Shown: piece by piece, positions 26,771 to 34,870 of the stretch | Position numbering within the stretch: position 1 is the first letter of the stretch | Layout of the letters: the number at the start of each line of letters is the position of its first letter | Assembly: GCF_014696345.1 (NCBI RefSeq) | Contig: NZ_JACJPY010000030.1 | Location: 1 to 49,748, forward strand | Length of the DNA stretch: 49,748 bases | Origin: Pseudanabaena cinerea FACHB-1277 | GTDB lineage: Bacteria > Cyanobacteriota > Cyanobacteriia > Pseudanabaenales > Pseudanabaenaceae | Direction of reading: 5' to 3' | The notes under the pieces: model-generated | Database searches by the model: none | Seen by the model: the letters and a program-made list of their open reading frames with translations, nothing else | What the model was told of the DNA's origin: nothing | Translations under genes and position numbers: made by a program

Positions 26771-27262
26771 ATGGATATTAAGCGCAGTACTAAGTCCACT
26801 GCCAAAATGCTAGTCAATTTTTTGACCTTTGAGGCTGTCAAGACGATCGCCGAACAGTTGGAAGAAACCGATAAGTTAAAAGCTCTCTGGTTTAACCAAT
26901 TTTCGACCCGCGAAAGACTCCAAAATGGCGAACTTTATATTAAAGATCTGTTCGCAGTTCACCAAGAAATGGCTTTTCGAGTAATGACGGTGCGAGAACA
27001 TCTGGCAAATGAGATTTTAGATTTTTTGCCAGAACTAACTCGTACCAGTATTCAAGAATCAAATATGCAGCTTCGCCGTCAACACTTTGAGAAAATCATG
27101 AGTGTGCAGGCTTCTGAAGGATATGCAGAATGCGAGAATTTAGAACCTAGTCTCGAAGCTAGTTCTGGAGCTAATCTCGAAGTTCCATTAGAAGTTGTCA
27201 CGAACTTAGATTCAGACTCAGTTGTTGAAGGCGATCGCCCCTCCCCTCAACCAAATCAATAG
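26771..27262 (+). CDS. rbcX: RuBisCO assembly chaperone RbcX
   Basis: This is a 163-residue protein from the ATG at 26771 (MDIKRSTKSTAKMLVNFLT). The frame is open back to the rbcL stop, but the family start and the hairpin favour 26771. The helical core LTFEAVKTIAEQLEETDKLK and the ERLQNGELYIKDLF region match RbcX, which binds the RbcL C-terminus and helps assemble the L8 core. After about residue 120 the protein has an acidic, proline-ended tail (ASSGANLEVPLEV to SPQPNQ) longer than in many RbcX proteins. It lies between rbcL and rbcS. Confidence 0.93.
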   Translation: MDIKRSTKSTAKMLVNFLTFEAVKTIAEQLEETDKLKALWFNQFSTRERLQNGELYIKDLFAVHQEMAFRVMTVREHLANEILDFLPELTRTSIQESNMQLRRQHFEKIMSVQASEGYAECENLEPSLEASSGANLEVPLEVVTNLDSDSVVEGDRPSPQPNQ

Positions 27263-27289
27263 CAATTTAATTTCAATCGCGAGGAAATA

Positions 27290-27625
27290 ATGCAAACTTT
27301 ACCTAAAGAGCGTCGTTACGAAACTCTTTCTTACCTTCCCCCCTTGAGCGATGCTCAAATCACTCGTCAAATCGAGTACACCCTTAAGCAAGGTTTCTAT
27401 CCTGCGATCGAATTTAACGAAGATTCCGATCCTGCGATTCACTACTGGACAATGTGGAAGTTGCCCTTGTTCAACGCCACCACTCCTCAAGAAGTGTTAA
27501 GCGAAGTTCAAGCTTGCCGCTCTAGCTACCCTGGTTCTTTCATTCGTGTTGTTGCTTTCGACAACATCAAGCAGTGCCAAGTCCAAAGCTTCATCGTTCA
27601 CAAGCCTAACAGCGCTCGTTACTAA
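27290..27625 (+). CDS. rbcS: RuBisCO small subunit
   Basis: This 111-residue protein begins [19 protein letters not shown] and contains [11 protein letters not shown] and SFIVHKP, typical of cyanobacterial RbcS. It caps the L8 core to give L8S8. A GAGGAAATA ribosome binding site precedes the ATG, 27 bp after rbcX. A strong terminator follows at once. Confidence 0.97.
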   Translation: MQTLPKERRYETLSYLPPLSDAQITRQIEYTLKQGFYPAIEFNEDSDPAIHYWTMWKLPLFNATTPQEVLSEVQACRSSYPGSFIRVVAFDNIKQCQVQSFIVHKPNSARY

Positions 27626-27637
27626 GCTCTAACAAAC

Positions 27638-27666
27638 AAAAAAGCCCCGCAATGCGGGGCTTTTTT
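27638..27666 (+). terminator. Rho-independent terminator after rbcS
   Basis: The stem AAAAAAGCCCCGC / GCGGGGCTTTTTT has a three-base loop (AAT) and a T run, 13 bases after the rbcS stop. Confidence 0.95.
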
Positions 27667-27717
27667 GCTATGTAGAAAAATAGTTGGGCATATTTTCGAG
27701 ATATGAAAATATTCGTG

Positions 27718-27918
27718 TCAAATGTGATCTTTGGCATCTGGGCTATTAGAGCTTCTCTGTGAGATCAATTTCCAAGCTTTCATCATTGCCTGATTAGCTT
27801 TTTTTGATGCCTCAAACTTTTCCTTTCGACTTAAAGCTTTTTTCTTTGCAGTTTTGTTTGCGCTAGATGGGCTTGCGACTGAGTTATTTAAGCTGTTTTC
27901 AGTAGATTTTTTAGTCAT
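27718..27918 (-). CDS. Small basic hypothetical protein
   Basis: This is a 66-residue frame starting at ATG 27918 (MTKKSTENSLNNSVASPSSA), rich in Lys, Ser and Ala with NKTAKKKALSRKEKFEASKK in the middle. The frame is open further upstream to 28095, but that part runs antisense into the next gene and is unlikely to be coding. It is divergent from the BrnA-like gene. I do not recognise a family. The basic, probably disordered character could suit nucleic acid binding, but this is speculation. Confidence 0.45.
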   Translation of the reverse strand: MTKKSTENSLNNSVASPSSANKTAKKKALSRKEKFEASKKANQAMMKAWKLISQRSSNSPDAKDHI

Positions 27919-27979
27919 GGCTAATATCACCCTATTGCATAGGATATGATCGCATTGTAGCAAAATATTGGATGCACAT

Positions 27980-28261
27980 ATGAGCAAAAATATTATGAGC
28001 AATACCTCAGAGGCGAATTGGGCTAAACTTGATGCACTGTCAGAACCAGAAATTGATACATCTGATATTCTACCTTTGACTGAAGAGTTTTTCAATAAGT
28101 CGCGCTGGTGGCAGCCTGTATCTTCATTGAATGTTATCGAAGAAATTTTAGAAAATTTTGGTTTGGCTAAGTTGATGCAAGAAGCAGAAGATGATGAGTT
28201 ACTTTCTGGTGATGAGGCTTACTCGTACTATAAATTATTAAAATTAGAAAATGTTGATTGA
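27980..28261 (+). CDS. BrnA/COG3514-like antitoxin-type small protein
   Basis: This is a 93-residue protein from ATG 27980. The N-terminal motif NWAKLDALSEPEIDTSDILP followed by LTEEFFNKS matches the W..LD.L.DEEID.SDIPPLTDEFF motif of many small antitoxin-like proteins. The C-terminal half differs from standard BrnA and is acidic (EAEDDELLSGDEAYSYY). The stop overlaps the start of the next gene by 11 bases, so the pair is translationally coupled. A neutralising role for the downstream HEPN protein is inference. Confidence 0.6.
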   Translation: MSKNIMSNTSEANWAKLDALSEPEIDTSDILPLTEEFFNKSRWWQPVSSLNVIEEILENFGLAKLMQEAEDDELLSGDEAYSYYKLLKLENVD

Positions 28262-29129
28262 CACAAACAAGCTTGCCAAGATTCAATATCACGGAGAAGC
28301 AGGTATTACCCAATCTTGCTTAAATGCAATTACTAGGCTTCTACAGTTTGGTTGTCAAATAGAAAAAGTAAAATTGCTAACCTGTGAAAACTGTCACTCC
28401 TTTTTGTTATCAATGGCAAGGGAATGTGATTACATAGCCATAAAATCAGGATTTGCATCAGGATACGCAGGAACAGGATCAGTAGGATTGGCTACAGCAC
28501 TCCAATTGTTACAACGCCATTGCTCTTGGGTTGAGGAAATTGAGGAATATGTTGTGGCATCCTCAATTTTTCAACGTATCGATGATTCTTGTTTGTTGAC
28601 CACTGATATTGATGAAATCAACTCATTAAAACCCGTTCGTCCATATCGAATCCATAAATATACCTATGCTGTTGGATTTAATGATTCTGATAGTCCTGAG
28701 CAATACCAAAGGCTTCAACAAGAATTTCCTAGAATAATTCCTTTGAGATTTATTGATTTTCGTATTGCAGATTTAGCACTTAAAATCAAAGATCAACCAG
28801 ACTCGACCCTGATGTCAGCTTACAGAAGACTAGAAGGAATCATCCGAAAACGTACTGGGCTTGAAGGTGATGTAATAGGAGCTAAACTTTTCACTAAAGC
28901 ATTTCGAGGTGAAAATGCTCCACTATATTGGGAAAATGTCGAACCTGCTGAGCGAGAAGGAAGAGCCGCTATGTTTGAAGGTATCTACATGGCGTTTCGT
29001 AATCGCCGCGCCCATCGTGAACTCAAACTGAGTTTAGATGAAGAGATGAGAGAATTTATGTTAGTTAATGAACTTTTTCTTCTTGAATCTCAAGCTATTG
29101 ATAGAGATCAAAAGAAAGAGGAGGCATAA
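28251..29129 (+). CDS. HEPN (Ymh/TIGR02391-like) protein with an uncharacterised N-terminal domain
   Basis: This is a 292-residue protein. The C-terminal about 110 residues (from AYRRLEGIIRKRTGLEGDVIG) resemble the Ymh family and contain MAFRNRRAHREL. R250-N-x3-H255 fits the RX4-6H ribonuclease motif of HEPN domains. The N-terminal 140 residues include IKSGFASGYAGTGSVGLATA, a glycine-rich block that I cannot assign. The gene overlaps its small BrnA-like partner and is followed by HIP1 tandem repeats. The organisation resembles a toxin-antitoxin or abortive-infection unit. Activity is inference. Confidence 0.6.
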   Translation: MLIDTNKLAKIQYHGEAGITQSCLNAITRLLQFGCQIEKVKLLTCENCHSFLLSMARECDYIAIKSGFASGYAGTGSVGLATALQLLQRHCSWVEEIEEYVVASSIFQRIDDSCLLTTDIDEINSLKPVRPYRIHKYTYAVGFNDSDSPEQYQRLQQEFPRIIPLRFIDFRIADLALKIKDQPDSTLMSAYRRLEGIIRKRTGLEGDVIGAKLFTKAFRGENAPLYWENVEPAEREGRAAMFEGIYMAFRNRRAHRELKLSLDEEMREFMLVNELFLLESQAIDRDQKKEEA

Positions 29130-29150
29130 ATAAATTACTGGAGCAACCGT

Positions 29151-29450
29151 TGATTTTGACTAGAGACGATCGCTTTGTGGTGGAGAGATGAAGGGGCGAT
29201 CGCTGATTGTTGATTTTGGTCGGGGGCGATCGCTTTGTAGTAGAGAGATGAAGAGGCGATCGCTGGTTGTTGATTTTGATTAGGGGCGATCGCTTTGTTG
29301 TTGAGGAGATGAATTGGCGATCGCTGTTGTTGATTTTGATTAGGGGCGATCGCTTTGTTGTTGAGGAGATGAATTGGCGATCGCTGGTTGTTGATTTTGG
29401 TTGGGAGGCGATCGCTGTTTTGATGTTTGTATTGGGGGCGATCGCAGGTT
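29151..29450. repeat. 60-bp tandem repeat with two HIP1 sites per unit
   Basis: The anchor TGATTTTG recurs at 29151, 29211, 29271, 29331 and 29392, giving a 60-bp period. Each unit contains two GCGATCGC or near sites separated by a GATGAA-containing spacer, and the last part is a shorter degenerate copy. Reading frames on both strands here give repetitive peptides and are artefacts. Confidence 0.9.
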
Positions 29451-29483
29451 AAAATACTCAGCACGTTATTGACTTCTATACTA

Positions 29484-29852
29484 ATGAGCGAATCTGAAAT
29501 AAAACAACAAGCAAGAAATATTTTAGATGCGATCGCTTTCACTCTTTTTGAAGAATGTGTACCATTAAATCGCGATTTTAGTAATATTCCCGATCTCCCT
29601 GGTATTTATGCAATCAGACACAAGTATGAAGGTTTGCTTTACGTTGGCAAAACCAAAAGTTTAAGGAGTCGTTTTAAGGGTGGTCATAAAGCCTTTCTGT
29701 GGGCGTGGCTTGATAAATACAAAGATGAAGATGTGCGTATTGCCGTACAAATAATCCCATATTCTAAGAATTCTGCGTTACTATTGGAGTTAGAGGCAAT
29801 AATTCTTCGAGCTACTGAGCCTCCATACAATGTCCAAATCCCAATGGAGTAG
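29484..29852 (+). CDS. GIY-YIG nuclease-domain protein
   Basis: This is a 122-residue protein from ATG 29484 (MSESEIKQQARNILD). It contains LPGIYAIRHKYEGLLYVGKT followed by LRSRFKGGHKAFLW. This is the GIY-YIG core with the conserved arginine and a histidine in the following helix, and E in the later LLELEAIIL (metal-ligand position of the fold). The small single-domain size recalls standalone GIY-YIG proteins. It overlaps the next small gene slightly or abuts it, so they probably form a pair. Confidence 0.72.
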   Translation: MSESEIKQQARNILDAIAFTLFEECVPLNRDFSNIPDLPGIYAIRHKYEGLLYVGKTKSLRSRFKGGHKAFLWAWLDKYKDEDVRIAVQIIPYSKNSALLLELEAIILRATEPPYNVQIPME

Positions 29853-29859
29853 TAAATTT

Positions 29860-30066
29860 ATGCAAGTAGAAGTTTTAGAGCGAATCTCATCCAAAGATGC
29901 AGAAGTTATTTTAAAATTTCTGCCTGAAAGAATTCGAGCAGCAATTATTGCTCGATCCAAAGAAATAGATTATCCAATAGAAGCAACCCTTGAAATGGCG
30001 ATCGCTAGTTTTTTGGATACAGAAGCAATAAGCTTTGCCGACTGTAAACCCAATCGTGGATATTAA
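29860..30066 (+). CDS. Small hypothetical protein paired with GIY-YIG
   Basis: This is a 68-residue protein from ATG 29860 (MQVEVLERISSKDAEVILKF). The frame is open to 29830, overlapping the GIY-YIG gene. It appears helical, with PERIRAAIIARSKEIDYPIE in the middle and a C-terminal ADCKPNRGY. I do not recognise a family. The 7-bp spacing to the GIY-YIG gene suggests co-translation. Confidence 0.5.
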   Translation: MQVEVLERISSKDAEVILKFLPERIRAAIIARSKEIDYPIEATLEMAIASFLDTEAISFADCKPNRGY

Positions 30067-30074
30067 AAGAGAAA

Positions 30075-30198
30075 CATGGGCGATCGCTTTGTTGTTATGG
30101 GTTAAAGTGGCGATCGCTGTTGTTGATTTTGGTTAGGGGCGATCGCTTTGTGGTGAGGAGATGAATAGGCGATTGTTGATTTTGATTAGGGGCGATCG
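30075..30198. repeat. Dispersed copy of the HIP1-containing repeat
   Basis: GGGCGATCGCTTTGTTGTTA, GTGGCGATCGCTGTTGTTGA and a following GATTTTGGTTAGGGGCGATC match units of the 29151-29450 array, with a third partial copy ending just at the DUF29 gene. A further short piece lies at about 30708-30745 after DUF29 (TGATCGCTGTTGTTGATATT). Confidence 0.8.
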
Positions 30199-30648
30199 CT
30201 ATTTCCAAAAGACAGTATTTAAAACCGTTTCAATATCACGTCCAAACTGCCATGTATTAGGGAATTGATACTGTGGATAATCTTCTCTAACATCCCTAAG
30301 TGCATAACGCCACGCAATATTAAAAGTATCATTCCAAACCGTTTTAAGGCTAGGGTTAGCATCCAAAAGCCAGTCAAGACGCTTACGTTGTTCTCTGATA
30401 GTACGCTGCCAGCCATTGAACTCTTGCGGCATATCGACATATATACGTTTGAGTAAATGCTCTAGTAAAGTATTCAGACGACTTTTAAGCTCATCTTTTT
30501 TAGAATGCCCCAAATCTTCAATCTCCTCAATCAAATTTTCAAGATCTACATTATCAAAATCTCTAGCCTTTAATTTCAATACAACCTCTTGAGTCCAAAG
30601 TAGGTAATCAGATTCGTATAAGGATTGTAGTACAACTGTCTGAGTCAT
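30199..30648 (-). CDS. DUF29 domain-containing protein
   Basis: This 149-residue protein is of the same family as the gene at 12187-12651. It has LYESDYLLWTQEVVLKLKAR, ENLIEEIEDLGHSKKDELKS and LLKRIYVDMPQEFNGW, with a tryptophan-rich C-terminus. Predicted all-helical and soluble. It is flanked on both sides by HIP1 repeat copies, as if the gene and repeats had moved or expanded together. Function unknown. Confidence 0.85.
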   Translation of the reverse strand: MTQTVVLQSLYESDYLLWTQEVVLKLKARDFDNVDLENLIEEIEDLGHSKKDELKSRLNTLLEHLLKRIYVDMPQEFNGWQRTIREQRKRLDWLLDANPSLKTVWNDTFNIAWRYALRDVREDYPQYQFPNTWQFGRDIETVLNTVFWK

Positions 30649-30746
30649 TATCTTGTAACTCCTTTGGGCAATCTAATATCAACATTATTACCTATCATAG
30701 GGATATAGTGATCGCTGTTGTTGATATTTAGCTAGGGGCGATCGCT

Positions 30747-31049
30747 TTATTGAACTGCACGCGAACTTAGCCATTTTTGCAAAGACTCTTGACTTTTTCC
30801 AGACCTTGCCCCAGATAAAATCCCTGCAACAGTTAAGTCTTCATCGAGAAGCAGCCAATGAATCATTCTCCCTTCATCCAGAAGTTCAAAAGTTTGGCGC
30901 TCAACGGCAGTGCCATGGAGCAATCGAGGATACCAAGTAAGTGGAACACTTAAAATTCTTCCATCCACAAACTCTAACATCAAATCAGTTTCAGTTGTTT
31001 TAATCTGATTGACTTGAATTGATTCAGGTTTAACCGCCAAAGAAATCAT
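30747..31049 (-). CDS. DUF2442 domain-containing protein
   Basis: This is a 100-residue protein from ATG 31049 (MISLAVKPESIQVNQIKTTE). DGRILSVPLTWYPRLLHGTA is the DUF2442 signature (DGR.isvPl.wyPrL), followed by the family's IHW and DEDLTVAGIL elements. DUF2442 genes commonly pair with DUF4160 genes in a toxin-antitoxin-like arrangement. Here the start overlaps the end of a DUF4160 frame by 20 bases, with that frame lying upstream. Confidence 0.75.
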   Translation of the reverse strand: MISLAVKPESIQVNQIKTTETDLMLEFVDGRILSVPLTWYPRLLHGTAVERQTFELLDEGRMIHWLLLDEDLTVAGILSGARSGKSQESLQKWLSSRAVQ

Positions 31050-31248
31050 GCCACTTCTCCAAAAAATCAACTTGATTTTCCTTCACTGTTTTTGCGATCT
31101 GATTTAATTCCGTTGCGCTAAAACCGCCAGTGTTTTGGAGTTTAATAGGCTGAAGCCAAAATTTTGCTACATTGCCATCATGTTGAACATGAATGTGTGG
31201 AGGTTCACCTTGTTCAAGGGAAGCAAAAAAATTATGAAAATCTATGCC
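31030..31248 (-). pseudogene. DUF4160-family gene lacking a start codon
   Basis: The minus-strand frame encodes EQGEPPHIHVQHDGNVAKFW, then LQPIKLQNTGGFSATELNQI and ends FLEKWHDFFGG. This is almost the whole DUF4160 core (EPPHIHV..., W at the end). The frame is closed upstream by a TAA at 31249-31251, and no ATG, GTG or TTG precedes the EPPHIHV motif. The usual first 10-20 residues are missing, so the gene appears 5'-truncated. It overlaps the DUF2442 start. Confidence 0.7.
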
Positions 31249-31501
31249 TTAGCGATCGCAACCGATGGCAGCAGTCATCATATTCGCCAATCCTTAGTGC
31301 TGTCTGGGCTAAAGTTATAAATCTTAGAACAGGCTCTCGAACGCAGTCGTCAAACCAATCAATCCACTGTCACCGCATGGCTAATGCAGCAATTACAAGG
31401 GTAAGATAAGTTACCAAGCAAGGGGTCACGCTCTTATACTCAAGAGATCGCCAATTGTCTCTCAAAATATCGCTCTCAAAGAAGACCAAACCCATCAAAT
31501 T

Positions 31502-32845
31502 ATGGATCAAGAATTACGCGATCAAAGTAGGGAAATCGATCCCTGCCCCAAGGGGGAAACAGCCCTCACCCCCAGCCCCTCTCCCAAGGGGGGAGAGGGG
31601 AGCAAGAAAAAGAAGAGCAAGAGAGAGGGTTGGCATCATGGGGTGATTGGTATTGTTGCTTCGCGGTTGGTGGAACGCTATGGCGCACCTGTTTTTATTG
31701 GCAGTTATGAAGATGCCCACGAAGATCATCCCGACCAAATAGATACTGTGCGTTTCTCAGTGCGGGGCATCCCTGAATTTCATGTTTTTCAGGCGATCGA
31801 ATATGAACCTGTTAAAAGCATTCGCCTCAAGGGGGGCGGACATAAGGCGGCAGGCGGATTTACCATGCCTGCGGCAAATTTGGAAAAATTGCGGCAAGGA
31901 TTGCGGGAATTTGCCGATCGCGAGAATATTCTGCCCAGTCACATCATGCCCCTAGTCAATATTGATGTGCGTGTTGACCTCAGCGATATCTCCATGACCC
32001 TACTGCAAGAATGCGATCGCCTGCAACCCTGTGGACTCGGTAATGCCGATCCTGTGTTTTATAGTGAAAATGTGCGCGTGATTTCGCAGCAAGCGCGGGG
32101 TAAGGATAAAGTCAAACATTTAGCATTAGAGCTAGATACGGGCAATGGCAAAATTAAGGCGATCGCATGGCGCTGGGGCGAATACTGCCCTGTACCCGAT
32201 CGCATTGATATTGCTTACAAGTTACGCGCCAATCAATGGCAAGACACAACATCGGTAGAATTGGAAGTAATTGGCATCCGCGAGGCAACAGGTATGGACA
32301 ATTCTCAGGATTCGCTTAAATCTTTGTCATTGCAGTATAGACCTGCACCTGTGATTACCAAATTTCCTCAGTGGCAAAAGTTGCAAGAAGCACCACGCCC
32401 ATTGCCGCGCCCGTTGTTGCTGTACGGATGCGATCGCCCTGCCGATAAGTTTCAGGGTGATGTCGACTGCGATCGCCCCCAAAAACACAAAAATTATGCA
32501 GCGATCGTACTTTGGACATTGCCGCCCTCTTTTACGCATCTGCAATGGCTAATTGCCACCGCTAAGCCCGAATATATTTATCTCGGTTCCCATATGCCAC
32601 CCCTACCATCGGCGGAGATCCTACATTCACAATTGCAATCCCTCGATCTCGAAAACATGAAATCCCTAAATTTATTAGACTTAGCCCAACAATGGTGGAT
32701 CTCCCCCAGTGCGATCGTGGCAGCATTGCGGGAGCTAGGCTATACCTGCGATTTTCAAGACACTTTACCCCTTGAAGGTGAGCTACTCAGAATGCAGAAA
32801 TGGTACGGCATTGCCATTAATAAACTAGCGGCTTTATTGGTATAA
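31502..32845 (+). pseudogene. recJ: C-terminal half of RecJ-type single-strand exonuclease, N-terminus lost
   Basis: This is 447 residues from an internal ATG. WHHGVIGIVASRLVERYGAP, VRGIPEFHVFQAIEY and RLKGGGHKAAGGFTMP form the DHHA1 domain of RecJ. It is followed by an OB-like domain and a cyanobacterial C-terminal extension. All DHH-domain metal motifs (I-IV), which normally fill the first about 300 residues, are absent; upstream DNA encodes other things. Between QSREID and GWHHGVIG the expected dozen residues are replaced by the translation of a palindromic repeat (31561-31600). It is most likely a truncated gene. A full recJ elsewhere is expected. Confidence 0.75.
31562..31601. repeat. 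Palindromic GC-rich dispersed repeat within the recJ frame
   Basis: CCCTCACCCCCAGCCCCTCT leads into CCCCTCTCCC-AAGG-GGGAGAGGGG, a 10-bp perfect stem (31577-31586 with 31591-31600). This type of repeat is common between cyanobacterial genes. Here it is translated as TALTPSPSPKGGEGS. Confidence 0.8.
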
Positions 32846-32849
32846 AAGC

Positions 32850-32874
32850 AAAAGCGCCGCAAAGCGGCGCTTTT
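32850..32874. terminator. Bidirectional terminator between recJ fragment and murA
   Basis: The stem AAAAGCGCCGC / GCGGCGCTTTT has an AAA loop and lies between converging genes. It is almost the same sequence as the terminator at 23258-23288, with the stem arms exchanged. Confidence 0.9.
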
Positions 32875-32880
32875 AATCTT

Positions 32881-34260
32881 TTATACCGAAACTACTTCTG
32901 TGGTGCGATATAGCTTCGCGCCCACGTTGCGTAATTTTTCTTCGATGCGATCGTAGCCGCGATCGAGATGGTGCAGCCCCATAACTGTGGTTTCACCATC
33001 GGCAGCCAGTCCTGCAATTACCAATGCCGCCGAAGCGCGTAAATCCGTTGCCATCACAGGCGCACCCGACAACTGCGGTACACCCGTAACCACTGCCACA
33101 TTATTTTTGAGGCGAATATTTGCGCCCATGCGGTTTAGTTCGGCAACGTGCTGTAAGCGGTTTTCATAGACAGTTTCATTGACCACGCCACTGCCTTCGC
33201 AGATGGTGAGCAAAGCCATAAATTGCGCCTGCATATCCGTGGGGAAGCCGGGGTAAGGTAAGGTTTCGATATCGATCGCCCGATAGTGATCGCCACCAAT
33301 GACCGTGATGCGATCGGGGGCATCTTGACGTACCGTGACACCCATATCTTGCAGCTTAGAAATGGCGGCGGTGAGATGGGCAGGGACAATGGGCGACATG
33401 GACAGGGTAGATCGGGTCATGGCAGCAGCAACCATAAATGTTGCGGCTTCAATGCGATCGGGAATAGCGGTGAAATCAGCAAAATGCAGCTTTTCCACAC
33501 CTTCAATAAAAATCGTATTTGTGCCAGCACCGCGAATTTTTGCGCCCATAGCGATGCAAAGATCCGCCAAATCCACAACTTCAGGCTCTTGGGCAGCATT
33601 TTCGATCATCGTCTCGCCTTCCGCAAGGGTCGCCGCCATCATCAAGGTTTCAGTCGCACCCACACTAGGACAATCCAAATAAATCTTTGCCCCCTGTAAC
33701 TTGCCATTGCGGCTATTGGCATGGGCGTGAACGATGCCATGCTCGATCTGTACTGATGCCCCTAAAGCTTGCAGACCACGCACATGGAGATCGACAGGAC
33801 GCGCCCCGATCGCGCAGCCCCCTGGTAAAGGCATTTTGGCAGAACCGAGTCTTGCCAAGAGGGAGCCAAGGGCAAAAAAGCTTGCCCTCATCTTGCTGAC
33901 TAATTCATAGGGGGCAGAGTTTTTGGTGAGGTTGCTAGTGTCGATATCAAGGACTTCACCACTGCGAGAAATTTTGACCCCAAGGGTTTCGAGAATGTCG
34001 CTCATGCTCTTGACATCGGCAAGATATGGCACATTGCGAATCCGACAGCCTTCAGAGGATAGTAATGATCCTGCCATCAAGGCAAGGATTGAGTTTTTAG
34101 CTCCACTAATAGGCACATGACCTGAGAGGGGTACTTTACCGATGATGCGGAGGACGGGAGTATTTTGTTCGATTTGCGTCATTTGCAGATTGTCGCTTGG
34201 GTTTGATTCGATTGGCTCAGAGATTTGAGAGGTACTGCCGCGATCCATCGCTGCTGGCAT
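32881..34260 (-). CDS. murA: UDP-N-acetylglucosamine 1-carboxyvinyltransferase
   Basis: This 459-residue enzyme catalyses the first committed step of peptidoglycan synthesis, transferring enolpyruvate to UDP-GlcNAc. [14 protein letters not shown] (K55, N56) and [17 protein letters not shown] with catalytic C149 are the family hallmarks. The N-terminal 30 residues before [12 protein letters not shown] extend beyond the usual start and are polar; translation could begin at an internal ATG such as residue 27 ([14 protein letters not shown]). It faces the recJ fragment and shares its terminator. Confidence 0.96.
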   Translation of the reverse strand: MPAAMDRGSTSQISEPIESNPSDNLQMTQIEQNTPVLRIIGKVPLSGHVPISGAKNSILALMAGSLLSSEGCRIRNVPYLADVKSMSDILETLGVKISRSGEVLDIDTSNLTKNSAPYELVSKMRASFFALGSLLARLGSAKMPLPGGCAIGARPVDLHVRGLQALGASVQIEHGIVHAHANSRNGKLQGAKIYLDCPSVGATETLMMAATLAEGETMIENAAQEPEVVDLADLCIAMGAKIRGAGTNTIFIEGVEKLHFADFTAIPDRIEAATFMVAAAMTRSTLSMSPIVPAHLTAAISKLQDMGVTVRQDAPDRITVIGGDHYRAIDIETLPYPGFPTDMQAQFMALLTICEGSGVVNETVYENRLQHVAELNRMGANIRLKNNVAVVTGVPQLSGAPVMATDLRASAALVIAGLAADGETTVMGLHHLDRGYDRIEEKLRNVGAKLYRTTEVVSV

Positions 34261-34638
34261 AGGTGGTAATGTTGATTGGGGTTTATCTGTATAGGTTGAG
34301 CTTGTTGTAGAAATGATCGCCTTATCCTCCTCACATCAAAGAAATTGCAATAGCCGAGATTGGACTAGCCAAAAGTTTAGCGGAGTATAGCCGAAAAACC
34401 GTTAACTTTTTACCGTAAGTGTATTTGCTTATGTTTAATCATTATTAGCGATCGCGCCCTATTGTCAATCAAGTAAAAACCCGTAATGGGCATCAGTGAC
34501 GCATAGAAAACCAATACAAAGGTATATGGCAATAGGCTCTCGGTTGCACTAATCCCTATTTCCTGCTCTAAGGGGGGGCTAAAAATGCTCCAAGAATAGA
34601 CACTGCCTAAACAGAGTAAAATAAATGCTGAAACCGTA

Positions 34639-34710
34639 AGCCCTCAACGGGATTTGAACCCGTGACCTTTCCCTTACCAAGGGAATGCTCTACCCCTGAG
34701 CCATGAGGGC
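34639..34710 (-). tRNA. tRNA-Thr (GGU anticodon)
   Basis: On the minus strand, acceptor arms GCCCTCA / TGAGGGC pair perfectly. The D arm has GCTCAGGGGTAGAGC. The anticodon stem TTCCC / GGGAA encloses TTGGTAA with GGT in the middle. The T arm has ACGGGTTCAAATCCCGT. CCA is not encoded. Length 72 nt. Confidence 0.95.
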
Positions 34711-34870
34711 GTTTTTTGTGCTTTTTTATTATTACACATGGGTGTAAATTTTTTTCACGGTTGTCAAAAAATATTTCTCGCCCCTTAGCAAAACTCAGCA
34801 AAACAGCGACAAACCTAGTTGCAAAGCCAAACTCCCTTAGAATCTTAGTAGCCGTAATAATTCTTACAAT

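Noticed and set aside
29151-29450. Possible CRISPR array because of regular 60-bp spacing
   Set aside because: The whole 60-bp unit is repeated, with no unique spacers between short repeats. It is a tandem repeat, not a CRISPR array.
29135-29542. A 135-codon minus-strand frame with repeated peptides
   Set aside because: It is the translation of the 60-bp HIP1 tandem repeats and has no start context or family.
31135-31409. Short plus-strand frames upstream of the recJ fragment
   Set aside because: They lie opposite the DUF4160 frame, which has clear family motifs, so they are shadows.
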